Counted from the first letter of the stretch, positions 25,301-33,548 are shown. The stretch: DNA of 64,000 nucleotides from Tridacna crocea (GCA_943736015.1 OX031060.1:3244001-3308000), one strand, 5' to 3'. Numbers and translations: made by a program. Notes: generated by a model not told the origin, from the letters alone.

Positions 25301-28300
25301 AAATCTGAGTGAAAGGTTGGCTGATAATAGAGAGAAAAGTTGTAGGAAATACTAATTCATCATCATAGAGTAGAGGCCAGACAGAATGCTTATTTAGACA
25401 CCCCACCCCCATATAATGGTTATATGTACATACGTTATAATCCCATTTGAATGCCTTGGTAGCTCCCTATTCATTTTCAATCTTAACCCTTAAAGTGCTG
25501 GAACCAAATTAACTTGTTTTTGTGGACAGTGTAGATCAAGATCAGACTGCACAGAACGTGCAGTCTGATCTTGGATCTACACTGTCCACTATTTTGTTTC
25601 GTATTCTGGCCAAAAATCCTTAGTACAGTAATATTTCAGATGTCTTTCCTATCTAAAAATGTTTCTTGTATTAATTCAGCACTTTAAGGTTAAGGACCAG
25701 AGTTATTCAGCCAGTGACCCATTAGAGGAATTTCTAGCCTTATTGGTTAGGGCAGGCTGTATATCTAGGCTCCCCCAATATGTTTTGTGTCATAGTTTTG
25801 CCCTTGGCATGCCCCTGATAGCTCCCTTTTCTTTTTCAATCTTTAGGACCTGAGTTATTTAGCCAGTGACCCATCAGAAGAATTTCTATCTTTGTTGGTT
25901 AGGAGAAGCTCCGTCGATATAATGTTTTATGTCATAATTTTATCCTTGGCATACCCCTGATGGCACCTTTTCTTTTCCAGTCTTCAGGACCTGAGTTATT
26001 TAGCCAGTGACCCATCAAAGAATTTCTCGCTTTGCTGGTTAGGAGGGGCTCCGTCAATATAATGTTTGATGTCACAGTTTTACCCTTGGCATGCCCCTGA
26101 TGACTCCTTTTCATTTTTTAATCTAAATGACCTGAGATATAGCCAGTGACCCATTAGAAGAATTCTTCACTTTGCTGGTTAGGAGAAGCTCCGTCAATAT
26201 AATGTTTTATGTCACAGTTTTGCCCTTGGCATGCCCCTGATGGCCGCTTTTCTTTTTCAGTCTTCAGGTTCTGAGTTATTTAGTCAGTGACCCATCAGAA
26301 GAATTTCTTGCTTTGCTGGTTAGGAGAGGCTCTGTCAATATAATGTTTTATGTTATAGTTTTGCCCTTGGCATGCCCCTGATGGCCCCTTTTCTTTTTAA
26401 ATCTTTAGGACCTGAGTTATTTAGCCAGTGATCCATCAGAGGAATTTCTCGCTTTGCTGGTTAGGAGAGGCTCCGTCAATATAATGTTTTATGTCACAGT
26501 TTTACCCTTGGTATGCCCCTGATGATTCCTTTTCATTTTCAATCTTAATGACCCGAGTTATTTAGCCAGTGATCCATTAGAAGAATTTCTCACTTTGCTG
26601 GTTAGGAGAGGCTCCGTCAATATAATGTTTTATGTCACAGTTTTGCCTTTGGCATGCCCCTGATGGCCCCTTTTCATTTTCAATCTTCATGACCTGAGTT
26701 ATTTAGTCAGTGACCCATCAGAAGAATTTCTTGCTTTGCTGGTTAGGAGAGGCTCCGTCAATATAATGTTTTATGTTGTAGTTTTGCCCTTGGCATGCCC
26801 CTGATGGCCCCTTCTCTTTTTCAATCTTCATGACCTGAGTTATTTAGCCAGTGATCCATCAGAAGAATTTCTCGCTTTGCTGGTTAGGAGAGGCTCTGTC
26901 AATATAATGTTTTATGTTATAGTTTTGCCCTTGGCATGCCCCTGATGGCCCCTTCTCTTTTCAAATCCTTAGGACCTGAGTTATTTAGCCAGTGATCCAT
27001 CAGAATTTCTTGCTTTGCTGGTTAGGAGAGGCTCCGTCAATATAATGTTTTATGTCAGTTTTACCCTTGGCATGCCCCTGATGACTCCTTTTCATTTTCA
27101 ATCTTAATGACCTGAGTTATTTTGCCAGTGACCCATTAGAAGAATTCCTCACTTTGCTGGTTAGGAGAGGCTCCGTCAATATAATGTTTTATGTCACAGT
27201 TTTGCCCTTGGCATGCCCCTGATGGTCGTCTTTCTTTTTCAATCTTCAGGACCTGAGTTATTTAGTCAGTGACCCATCAGAAGAATTTCTTGCTTTGCTG
27301 GTTAGGAGAGGCTCCATCAATATAATGTTTTTTGTTACAGTTTTGCCCTTGGCATGCCCCTGATGGCCCCTTTTCTTTTTCAATCTTTAGGACCTGAGTT
27401 ATTTAGCCAGTGACCCATCAGAAGAATTTCTTGCTTTGCTGGTTAGGAGAGGCTCCGTCAATATAATGTTTTATATTACAGTTTTGCCCTTGGCATGCCC
27501 CTGATGGCCCCTTTTCTTTTTTAATCTTAAGGACCTGAGTAATTTAGCCTGTGATCCATCAGAAGAATTTCTTGCTTTGCTGGTAAGGAGAGGCTTCGTC
27601 AATATAATGTTTTATGTCATAGTTTATACCCTTGGCATGCCCCTGATAGTTCACTTTTCATTTTCAATCTTCAGGACCTTAGTTATTTAGCCAGTGATCC
27701 ATCAGAGGAATTTCTAGCTTTGCTGGTTAGGGGAGGCAGTATAACTAGACTCCCCCAATATAATGTTTAATGTCATAGTTTACCCTTGGCATGCCCCTGA
27801 TGACCCCTTCTCTTTTTAAATCCTTAGGACCTGAGTTATTTAGCCAGTGATCCATCAGAAGAATTTCTCGCTTTGCTGGTTAGGAGAGGCTCTGTCAATA
27901 TAATGTTTAATGTCAGTTTTACCCTTGGCATGCCCCTGATGACTCCTTTTCATTTTCAATCTTAATGACCTGAGTTATTTAGCCAGTGACCCATTAGAAG
28001 AATTCCTCACTTTGCTGGTTAGGAGAGGCTCCGTCAATATAATGTTTTATGTCACAGTTTTGCCCTTGGCATGCCCCTGATGGCCCCTTTTCTTTTTCAA
28101 TCTTCAGGACCTGAGTTATTTAGTCAGTGACCCATCAGAAGAATTTCTTGCTTTGCTGGTTAGGAGAGGCTCCGTCAATATAATGTTTTTTGTTACAGTT
28201 TTGCCCTTGGCATGCCCCTGATGGCCCCTTTTCTTTTTCAATCTTTAGGACCTGAGTTATTTAGCCAGTGACCCATCAGAAGAATTTCTTGCTTTGCTGG

Positions 28301-31300
28301 TTAGGAGAGGCTCCGTCAATATAATGTTTTATGTTATAGTTTTGCCCTTGGCATGCCCCTGATCATCCAGGCCCCTTTTCTTTTTTAATCTTTAGGACCT
28401 GAGTTATTTAGCCTGTGATCCATCAGAAGAATTTCTTGCTTTGCTGGTTAGGAGAGGCTTCGTCAATATAATGTTTTATGTCATAGTTTATACCCTTGGC
28501 ATGCCCCTGATAGTTTACTTTTCATTTTCAATCTTCAGGACCTGAGTTATTTAGCCAGTGATCCATCAGAGGAATTTCTAGCTTTGCTGGTTAGGGGAGG
28601 CAGTATAACTAGACTCCCCCAATATAATGTTTAATGTCATAGTTTACCCTTGGCATGCCCCTGATGGCTCCCTTTCTATTTTCAATCTTTAGGACCTGAG
28701 TTATTTAGCCAGTGATCCATCAGAGGAATTTCTAGCCGTGCTGAAGGAGCAGTCCCCGGATCTCGAAACCCAGATTTTCTCAGCCTTCAAAATCCCTCTA
28801 CCAGATCAATGTGTTCAGGTAATCTTTACATTGTTAAACAAACCTTGTACCACACGTGAAAAAAGGCTTTTGAAAACATTGAAGGAAAAGAGCAAAATGC
28901 TGGTAATTTTTAGTTTTGGCAAATATTGAAAATTTGTAGATAGAAACTAGAAATAGGAAGCAATAAAACATATTGGGAAAAATAGAAAATGCTGGTACCA
29001 GTATTTTTCCTGAACCAGTATTGTTTTCTATACTTCGCGAAACAAATTTAAATTTTTTGCATCACAGTTATTCTATTGTCTTCAAATTAGTGCTGAATGA
29101 AAGAACAGAAAAAAATTGTTGGTAAAGCAGAAAATGCAGGTAACCAGCATTTTCTCGTTTTCTCATAATGTTTTCCAAAACTATCTCTGTTCTATGACTG
29201 TGCGCTAAAGAGTTAAAGGATCATTTTTTATCAAGTTATTTGTCTTTTTTCTTAATTTGGATTTTATCTGGAGTGTGTTATCTGGCCACTGATATACATT
29301 TTGGAAGTTTTTCTGTCTTTTACAATTAACTCTTTACTGCATGACAAAAATATAGACTTGTCCAAATAGAAAGCATTTGCAGACAAAAAAAATAAACATG
29401 GCTGAAATGATGGAATTTGTTTTTAAAAAGGTAGAAAACATCGTGGGAAAAGGAGAAAACGCTGGCTACCAGCATTTTCTCCTTTTCCCACAATGTTTTC
29501 AAAAGGCTCTTTTCTTAGGGTTGGTAAAACTTGTAGGTATTGTGACAGTGTTTTATAAAGAGTTAATACTTTGAATTTTGACCAATGAAAAGTTTTGTTG
29601 GTTGGTAAAGAAATAAATTTGAATATATTGGTTTTTCTTTCCTAACAATGTATTTTATCCTGTAGAACATCGTTTGTGCCCAGTGTTTCCATTGGTGTGC
29701 TAATAAAGAATGTCTGGATGAGATGACTCGAGTTTTGGTGCCTCAAGGAAGAATATGTAAGTTAATCCTTAACTCATTACCAAACGAAAAAATTTTAGGT
29801 TTGTCAGAATCGAAAGCATTTGCAGACAAGAAAATAAAAGTGACTTGAACATTTGAAATTTGTTTTGTGAAGGGTAGAAAACAACGTGGAAAAAGGAGAA
29901 AATGCTGGTTACCAGCATTTTCTCCTTTTCCCACAATGTTTTCTAAAGGCTTCTTTCTCAGGGGCGTCAAAAGTAGGGATTGTGTGGTAATGGGTTAATC
30001 TTTAACCAAACAGTTCTTGTTTTAACAATGCTGTAAAAGATGATTTTTGTATATTGTATTAGAAACTGTTTCATTTAATACTCTAACAAATTATCCCCTG
30101 TTTTAGGCAGTCGAAAAAAATGTAGGAAAAGGGGAAAATGCTGGTAACCAGAATATTGGCCTTTTCCCACAATGTTTCCTAACCTTTTCTGATACAAGGT
30201 CAGCTATTTGAGCCCACCTGGGTGGTTCAGTGGTGAGCGTGTCGGACTCATGACCTGGTGGTTGTGTGTTCGATACCCGGTAGAGGCGAACTTTCTTTCC
30301 GGTGTATTTTCGCCTCTCACCTCTGCTGAAGCATGTGAGAAAAGCAGTCGGTGGCTTTGGAAAGAAAGTTGTTTTAGTACTGGTGTGAGAAAGCCAAGAA
30401 ACATATGTGCGTCACCGACCACCATGATATGACCTTAGCTGTTAAAGTGGCGTTAAACCCCAATACAACCAACAAACCAAGTCAGCTATTTGAGTCTTGT
30501 TTAGTTTTCCATTTGTAAATCTGTTCAACTGGATAGTTCTAAAATTTTTGTTGCTAGTAATGAATTTATCCATTTTAGTAAGAGTACTTTAAATACCCCT
30601 GTAATTGACAGTGTTTGAGAAGTATTTGGGAAAATAGGCTATTTCATGTTACAATACTTTCTGGGCACATTGTTTTAACTTTTTACCACACAATCCTGAC
30701 TTTTGACGACTCTGAAAGAGAAGTCATCTGAAAACATTGTGGAAAAAGGAGAAATGCTGGTAAACAGCATTTCTCCTTTTCCCACAATGTTTTCAACCCT
30801 GTCAAAGGGTAGTAGACATAAATAATGATTTCAGGAATGTCTTATTAGTCATCCGTATGTGTTTTCAGTTTGGGTCAGCCAAAAATGTTGATGTTTGGTA
30901 AAGAGTTAAAAGTATTTCTAGGTGCAATTTCGTATTTAGTGTTAATGGATCAATTGTATTGTCGGTATACTTCCAAAACCTCGTAACTACAGCTTGTAAC
31001 AAGCTACAGTTACGAGGTTTTGGAAGTACACCGACGGTATGTCACAGTCCTTTTGCAACCATTTAGATGGTAGCTTTTGAATACATTCATGCCTTCTCAC
31101 TACCCAGAATGGTTTTCATGATGGTTTATCCTTAACTCTTTACCAAACAACAAAATTTTAGACTGGTCCAAATTGAAAGCATTTGCAGACGACAAAATAG
31201 AGATGACTCAAATATTGAAATTTGTGACAGAAGGGTTGAAAACATTGTTGGAAAAGGAGAAAATGCTAGTTGCCAGCATTTTCCTTATTTTGACAACAAT

Positions 31301-33548
31301 GTTTTTCAAAAGGCTTCTTTCTCAGAGTGGTAACCAGCATTTTCTCTTTTTTTACCACGATGTTTTCTACCTTTACCAACACAAATATAAGTTTTTGAGT
31401 GACATTAATTTTATCTTCTGCAAATGCTTCCAATTTGGACTAGTCTAAAATAATGTTGTTTGGTAAAGAGTGAAGTTAGAACGCTACCAGCTGCATGAAT
31501 AGGATATTGTGCAAAGAACTTGCAAAAACCTCAAGGGGTGCACATGTAAGTGCACTGTTATAATGATATGACAGAAAAAAAAGAAAATAGCCAAAAGGAA
31601 AAAACCAAATAAAATGACAAATAAGTGGATAAAATCTAATTGTTTCCTTTAGCATGTGTCTGGAACCACAAAAATTGGGAAGTAGACTGGGTTAAAGAAA
31701 CAGAGGACATTATGACTACATACTATCACATGGAGACACCGCGAGCTTTTTTGAAGCAATGGCAAACAGCGATTGAGGAGTATGGTGGGGTCAAATGTGT
31801 CGAACATTTGAAGCTACCTGGGATACAAAATATGGAGGTATTTGACTCATGACATAATATGTACGGAATATTTTGCTGTAGTAACTTGTCTTGTATTTGA
31901 TTCAAGAAGCATCAGAAAATTTGATATCGTACAAGACCGAAGAAGTACAAATTTTCTTACATGGCAAAAAGTAAATTCAAGCTCCAGGAAAATTGCTGCA
32001 ACATAATATTCCTTGTACATGAACTATATACCTACAACTTTCAACAACATCATTTTAAATTTAGTGATATTTTGTTAAAAACCATAAACAAACTGTAATA
32101 AATAATGGTGTATCAGCTAGTTATTTCCTTTTTATGAATGGGGGATGAATATATCAGAGAATTTTGATCAATGAAACTGCAAATCAATACATACGCATGT
32201 GAGTTAGGTCATCATACCAGGTTTGGAAATGTATTTCACATTTTGTAGATACAGAATTTATATTGGTACAGTAAGGGGATAGCTGGCAAACCATCAGTAA
32301 AACAGAAAAACAAATACAAGAAAAAAATATTGCGGTATTTCCTAAATGACCAACATAGCCTCTAAAGGTTTGTGGGAATGTCATGTGATCAATAATATGC
32401 GTGGACTGTGTTGGATGGTATTCTCATAAGTATGGTGGTTTTATATTTGATCACATAAAAATAGATGGAGGCAAACAACCAATTGTTTGGAGGCTTAATT
32501 TGCGCCTGTTTCTTTATGTTAACAACCAGTTTCTTTAAGATTGCAATGGAAGTACTTTTAGTTTAACCTCTTCCCAAACAATCCCTGCTTGTTATGACCC
32601 TGAGATAGAGGTCTTTTGAAAACATTGAGGGAAAAGGAGAAAATGCTGGTAACCAGCATTTTCTCCTTTTCCCACAATGTTTTCTACACTGCTGGAAAAA
32701 ACAAATTTCAATTTTTGAGGTATGTTTATAATGTCATCTGCAAGTGCTTCCAGTTTGGGCCATTCCAAAATTTTATTGTTTGGTAAATTGTTAAAACATA
32801 GCAAAAGAAATTAAAAAGGTCCCTGTAACTCTTTACCAAACAACAAAACTTTGGAGTTGTCAAAATTGAAGTATTTGTAGAAGATGACAGAGTGGTTCAA
32901 TTTATTGGACTTGTCTTCGAAAGGTTAAAAAGCATTAACACTTTAGCATATGACAAAATCTGGACTGGACCAAATTGGAAGCATTTTCAGACAACAAAGT
33001 GAATGTAGGTCAAATGATGACTTATGTCTTAAATAGGGTAGAAACGTTTTGGGAAAAGGAAAAAATGCTTGTAACCTGCACTTTGTCCTTTTCCTACAAT
33101 GTTTTCAAAAGCCATGAGTACAAGGTCGTGAAAACTTGGGATTGTGTGGTAAAGAGTTAAGGAAAAAAGGAGAAAACTCCATTTACCAGTGGGGGAAATA
33201 CTTTTGAAAACTTTTTCTCCTATTCCATGAATTTTTCTTTTAATTCTGTCAAAGGAAAGTCTAATCATTTGATATCTTACGAAATTTCCATCTGCAAATT
33301 TATGCTCCAAGTCTAAAATTTTGTTATCTTCTAAACACAAGTTACTGTTTCATCTTTTCTCATTGTAGGGGGACAAAGACTTTATTGTGGACCATTTTGC
33401 TTCCATTAGTGTGATAGCTTTGTTGGGAGACGAGGAACAGAAAGTAGCCCGTGCAAAGTTTAGAGCTGTTTTGGATAAATTCTTCCCAGAGGACCAAACG
33501 ATTCATATACCCTTTTTTTCTGAGTTTTATTGTGCTGAAAAGATATAA
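13358..33548 (+). CDS. Class I SAM-dependent methyltransferase, gene A (7 exons)
   Basis: Exons: 13358-13399, 14786-14873, 23742-23818, 28693-28818, 29666-29756, 31653-31837, 33369-33548. All have AG/GT borders with compatible phases, totalling 789 nt and 262 aa. The first exon is only 14 codons (MDKVHVVAKDGFKE). It joins GKHYDLNRPSYTDE, which fits the N-terminus of Methyltransf_11/25-type proteins. Motif I is LEIGAGTG (50-57), the post-I acidic residue lies in ASDPSEEF (D77), motif II is NIVCAQCFHW, and motif III RVLVPQGRI. The substrate is unknown; it resembles proteins annotated as putative methyltransferase DDB_G0268948-like. AATAAA occurs near 33883. Introns are filled with MITEs, an LTR element and an exon-4-derived tandem array. 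Confidence 0.85.
13613..13842. mobile_element. Palindromic TTAA MITE in gene A intron 1
   Basis: TTAA at both ends (13613-13616, 13839-13842), terminal CTCATTACC-type repeats and a central palindrome GATGCTGGTTACCAGCATT near 13743. Gene B at the same intronic position has a single TTAA (44493-44496), the empty site. Confidence 0.85.
13926..14154. mobile_element. Palindromic TTAA MITE in gene A intron 1
   Basis: 229 bp, TTAA at both ends, with central palindrome AATGCTGGTTACCAGCATT. Gene B has the corresponding single TTAA at 44572-44575. This insertion therefore postdates the A/B duplication or was lost cleanly from B. Confidence 0.87.
14160..14780. repeat. Further MITE remnants in gene A intron 1
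   Basis: Degraded hairpin copies at about 14195-14330 and 14640-14757. A separate perfect-looking inverted repeat at about 14530-14576 has arms ending in ACTCATTAGAAT. Related ATTCTAATGAGTAC pieces occur near 13502, 15700, 44390 and 49785, so this is another dispersed family. Confidence 0.55.
14920..15260. repeat. Dispersed repeats in gene A intron 2
   Basis: A GATCAAGATCAGACTGC / CAGTCTGATCTTTGATCTA inverted segment (about 14940-15020) is also in gene B (49585-49650). A related, better hairpin is at 25520-25590. About 15130-15250 is a diverged relative of the 15480/35380 repeat. No coding content is supported. Confidence 0.5.
15480..15725. repeat. Dispersed repeat, inverted relative to 35375-35600
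   Basis: Shares long stretches, in opposite orientation, with 35375-35600, including CGCCAAGGGTAGAGTAGCG. No coding capacity is seen. It marks two copies of one dispersed family. Confidence 0.65.
15890..16340. repeat. MITE-family remnants in gene A intron 2
   Basis: Two diverged palindromic MITE copies in a row (apices near 16040 and 16200), ending in a GGGAAAGGGTTAA terminus at 16333-16342. Confidence 0.55.
16343..16750. repeat. Local duplicate of the LTR element's target region
   Basis: Closely similar to 17205-17452 continued at 23613-23710, and to gene B 50210-50620. It includes the GAAAGAAGCATTGTTTCC motif that received the LTR element in the second copy. It is a MITE-derived block duplicated inside intron 2. 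Confidence 0.6.
16751..16979. mobile_element. Palindromic TTAA MITE
   Basis: Starts TTAACTCTTTACCACAC and ends near GGGCTAA (one-base variant of TTAA). Central palindrome AATGCTGGTTACCAGCATT is at about 16880-16900, with arms GGAAAAGGAGAAA / TTTCTCCTTTTCC. Confidence 0.85.
16976..17204. mobile_element. Palindromic TTAA MITE abutting the previous one
   Basis: Begins in the CTAA that ends the preceding copy and ends TTAA at 17201-17204. Central AATGCTGGTAACCAGCATT. The two copies share one boundary tetranucleotide. Confidence 0.85.
17449..17452. repeat. CATT target-site duplication, left of the LTR element
   Basis: CATT precedes the left LTR and recurs at 23613-23616. Joining the flanks restores AAGAAGCATTGTTTCC, as seen uninterrupted at 50533-50550 in gene B and near 16656. 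Confidence 0.9.
17453..18014 (-). repeat. 3' LTR of the Gmr1-like element
   Basis: 562 bp, TG...CA. In element orientation it holds a TATAAAAGG box (17804-17812 on the plus strand) and a downstream AATAAA (17515-17520). It appears identical to 23051-23612. Confidence 0.92.
18015..18025 (-). other. Polypurine tract of the LTR element
   Basis: AAGGGGGGAAG on the minus strand immediately before the 3' LTR; the expected plus-strand primer. Confidence 0.8.
18236..22948 (-). CDS. Gag-Pol polyprotein, order gag-PR-INT-RT-RH
   Basis: 1570 aa in a single frame with no stop or frameshift between gag and pol. Residues about 15-60 look SAP-like, and about 75-140 is an Arg/Glu-rich coiled coil. About 150-300 is a capsid-like helical region, and about 374-387 a CCHC zinc knuckle (CNYCKKPGHLVSEC). 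The protease active site DTGAS is near 459. Integrase: HHCC zinc finger near 706-753, and DDE core with D near 785 (DCVGPLP), D near 846 (SDQGSNF) and E near 880 (ESQGALERF). Reverse transcriptase is downstream, with YIDD near 1303; RNase H starts near 1450 (VDASD) and reaches the stop (DALSRV). No envelope gene is present. All catalytic residues I can check are intact. Confidence 0.92.
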   Translation of the reverse strand: MSFDLDKFTAEPSVELLNLGKKTDLLNLAKHYKLSEIKSSMRKHEIKNILVQYFVDEEIFNENALSLIVDVQSVSSSKELELKLQIRQLEIERERERQREERVEREKEREREREREEREREEREKEREFQLRMREIEMQERANQPKQKIEYNFDVTKHIRLVPPFQEKEVDKYFLHFEKVAENLNWPREHWTLLLQSVLIGKAREIYTQLGVEQCHHYETVKELILKGYELVPEAYRQKFRNCKKDSNQTHVEFARNKEQLFDRWCCSKKIDQNFDKLRQLMLVEEFKRCIQFDVKTFLDEKQVETLEEAARLADNYYLTHKVSFIAKAKPTSSHPQNKFTSGNSSGVPSQSNTPKPNSTSETKSQYPLSRPTCNYCKKPGHLVSECLKLKRKLESDEAKPTGLTTLRPRPQSSIKTNTIDIVTKPKSDSTMEIFEPFMLNGFVSLLGDNCPPTPIKILRDTGASQSLILADILPFSEKTSSGTSVLIQGVECGTVNIPLHHVNLSSDLVTGPVVIGIKPSLPFKGVHLLLGNDLAGDKVVVNPLVTDTPNIGQTDDPIEQEIPDLYPSCAVTRAMAKKAILKNSNSDIDLTDTFIGQYFNNEIKKSLDPSLSDTQTDSSMSCHSPPRSIDQGHDTLSKSQLIQEQQTDPEISKLIFRALPEDEISEVPMCYYIKNGILMRKWRPFDVPADDEWAVYHQIVVPKSYRHEILSIAHESPMSGHLGINKTYHKIISHFYWPGLKSDVSKYCKTCHTCQMVGKPNQTIPKAQLQPIPAFDEPFSRILIDCVGPLPRTKSGNEYLLTIMCTSTRFPEAIPLRNIKTKSIVKALIKFFTFVGLPKSVQSDQGSNFMSGIFQQVMHELGIKQYRSSAYHPESQGALERFHQTLKNMIRSYCFDTEKDWDEGIHLLLFAARESVQESLGFSPFELVFGHSVRGPLKLLKEKFLSNDETSLNLLQYVSDFRHRLSRACEVARSNLKTSQSKMKARYDNHVIDRKFKPGDKVLALLPIPGRPLQARYFGPYTIDKKTSDLNYIINTPGRRKNKQMCHINMLKEYFDRDSSISKPITVVNTVPQESNVSDLEVNSNFIDKSDPGPSKLENSDILRNLDNKLSHLEPSQQEELKQLIHEYEHLFPDIPTRTDKIYHDVIVEDSKPIKQHPYRMNPLKQKYLQDEVKYLLENDFIESSQSNYSSPCILVPKSNGTYRMCTDYRKVNSVTKTDSFPIPRIDDCIDKVGNSKYVTKFDLLKGFWQVPLTDRAKEVSAFATPNGLYQYKVMPFGMKNSPATFQRLVNNVICGLEGCNAYIDDVIIYSDSWSDHLQRIRKFFDRLSKAKLTVNLAKTEFCHATVTFLGHLVGQGQVKPLEAKVNAISEFPVLKCKRQLMRFLGMAGYYRKFCKNFSGIAEPLTNLLKKSAKFKWNDKCQDAFDRLKAILKSTPVLLAPDFDKCFRLAVDASDVGIGAVLLQEDNNGIDHPVCYFSKKFNKHQKNYSTIEKECLALILAIQQFEVYLTSSTSPIVVFSDHNPLSFLNKLKNKNQRLLRWSLLLQEFNLDIRHIKGKDNIIPDALSRV
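23028..23045 (-). other. Primer-binding site, tRNA-Pro type
   Basis: On the minus strand the 18 nt read TGGGGGCTCGTCCGGGAT, which I recognise as the tRNA-Pro primer site used by murine gammaretroviruses. It is 5 nt inside the 5' LTR. Confidence 0.9.
23051..23612 (-). repeat. 5' LTR of the Gmr1-like element
   Basis: 562 bp, apparently identical to the 3' LTR. On the minus strand TATAAAAGG lies upstream of AATAAA, the expected U3-R layout. Followed by CATT (23613-23616). Confidence 0.92.
23827..24054. mobile_element. TTAA MITE, GCTCGTTACGAGC apex subfamily, gene A intron 3
   Basis: 228 bp with TTAA at both ends. The central palindrome is AATTGCTCGTTACGAGCAATT instead of the usual ATGCTGG apex. 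It begins 9 nt after exon 3, exactly where gene B has a member of the other subfamily (50750-50978). Confidence 0.85.
24051..24388. mobile_element. TTAA MITE with internal duplication
   Basis: 338 bp from TTAACTCATTACC to AAGAGTTAA. The apex is AATGATGGTGACCAGCATT. The right half carries a second partial apex near 24245-24270, so it is longer than the norm. Confidence 0.7.
24411..24668 (+). mobile_element. tRNA-derived SINE
   Basis: Box A-like GGTGGCTCAGTGGTGAG and box B-like GTTCGATACC, then a body ending GGCATTAAACCCCAATACAACC. A 13-bp direct repeat with one mismatch flanks it (24398-24410 and 24669-24681). Same family as 30213-30480. Confidence 0.82.
24820..24990. repeat. MITE remnant
   Basis: Degraded hairpin member (about 24845-24985) with no clear palindrome left. 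The gene B counterpart is near 52010-52130. Confidence 0.45.
24991..25219. mobile_element. Palindromic TTAA MITE, gene A intron 3
   Basis: 229 bp, TTAA at both ends, arms GTGGGAAAAGGAGAAA and central AATGCTGGTTACCAGCATT. A good reference copy of the family. Confidence 0.87.
25440..28692 (+). repeat. Tandem array of an exon-4 splice-acceptor unit, about 21 units of about 141 bp
   Basis: Each unit contains a pyrimidine-rich tract, TCTTCAG or TCTTTAG, and then the first 51 nt of exon 4 (translating DLSYLASDPSEEFLALL). A GTTAGG sequence and about 80 bp of intron-like spacer (CCCTTGGCATGCCCCTGATGG) follow. Unit starts lie near 25848, 25988, 26129, 26268, 26410, 26551, 26691, 26831, 26973, 27109, 27250, 27391, 27532, 27676, 27829, 27967, 28108, 28249, 28398 and 28539. 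Genuine exon 4 starts at 28693. The first units are degraded and interrupted by a MITE. Gene B has only three units at about 52380-52827. Confidence 0.9.
25483..25693. mobile_element. Second TTAA MITE family, inserted in the exon-4 array
   Basis: 211 bp with TTAA at both ends. Termini are CCCTTAAAGTGCTGG and CAGCACTTTAAGG. A 30-bp-arm hairpin at about 25520-25590 is built from GTGGACAGTGTAGATC. Removing it restores a normal array unit (TCAATCTTAAGGACC, as in the unit near 27520). Confidence 0.85.
28850..29215. repeat. MITE remnants in gene A intron 4
   Basis: Three degraded hairpin copies at about 28850-28920, 28970-29060 and 29095-29215, also present in gene B (53000-53460). They probably predate the duplication. 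Confidence 0.55.
29326..29566. mobile_element. Palindromic TTAA MITE, gene A intron 4
   Basis: 241 bp, TTAA at both ends, apex AACGCTGGCTACCAGCATT with one arm changed. I found no full copy at the same place in gene B. Confidence 0.78.
29769..29998. mobile_element. Palindromic TTAA MITE, gene A intron 5
   Basis: 230 bp, TTAA at both ends, central AATGCTGGTTACCAGCATT. It begins 13 nt after the exon 5 donor. Gene B lacks it (53812-53835 runs from donor straight into TTAACTCTTTACC). Confidence 0.85.
30213..30480 (+). mobile_element. tRNA-derived SINE in gene A intron 5
   Basis: Same family as 24411-24668. It has a perfect 14-bp target duplication GTCAGCTATTTGAG at 30199-30212 and 30481-30494. 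Gene B keeps the unoccupied site near 53985-54003. Short ORFs here are SINE-derived. Confidence 0.9.
30675..30909. mobile_element. Palindromic TTAA MITE, gene A intron 5
   Basis: 235 bp, TTAA at both ends, apex AATGCTGGTAAACAGCATT. The corresponding gene B copy is split by a nested MITE (57626-57853). Confidence 0.8.
30964..31031. repeat. Short perfect hairpin
   Basis: 20-bp perfect arms at 30969-30988 and 31008-31027. A second small palindrome (AGCTTGTAACAAGCT) forms the loop. Outer bases CGGT / ACCG extend the pairing after a mismatch. A diverged half occurs near 35285-35315. Confidence 0.8.
31132..31475. mobile_element. Composite TTAA MITE, gene A intron 5
   Basis: Starts TTAACTCTTTACC. 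Two apices, near 31265 and 31332, suggest two copies fused after loss of the parts between. The end is imperfect (AAGAGTGAAG). Confidence 0.65.
32563..32794. mobile_element. Palindromic TTAA MITE, gene A intron 6 (shared with gene B)
   Basis: TTAACCTCTTCCC to TTGTTAA, central AATGCTGGTAACCAGCATT. The same insertion is at 59035-59262 in gene B, so it predates the gene duplication. Confidence 0.85.
32826..33165. repeat. MITE remnants, gene A intron 6
   Basis: Two diverged copies, one partial at 32826-32935 and one at about 32938-33163 with arms GGGAAAAGGAAAA. Both have counterparts in gene B (59300-59582). Confidence 0.6.

Noticed and set aside
25659..25853. ORFs within the exon-4 array as genes
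   Set aside because: They are read-throughs of tandem units, not independent coding sequences.
25440..28692. Array as a CRISPR-like locus
   Set aside because: Units are about 141 bp and nearly identical throughout, with no unique spacers. It lies in a eukaryotic intron and derives from exon 4.
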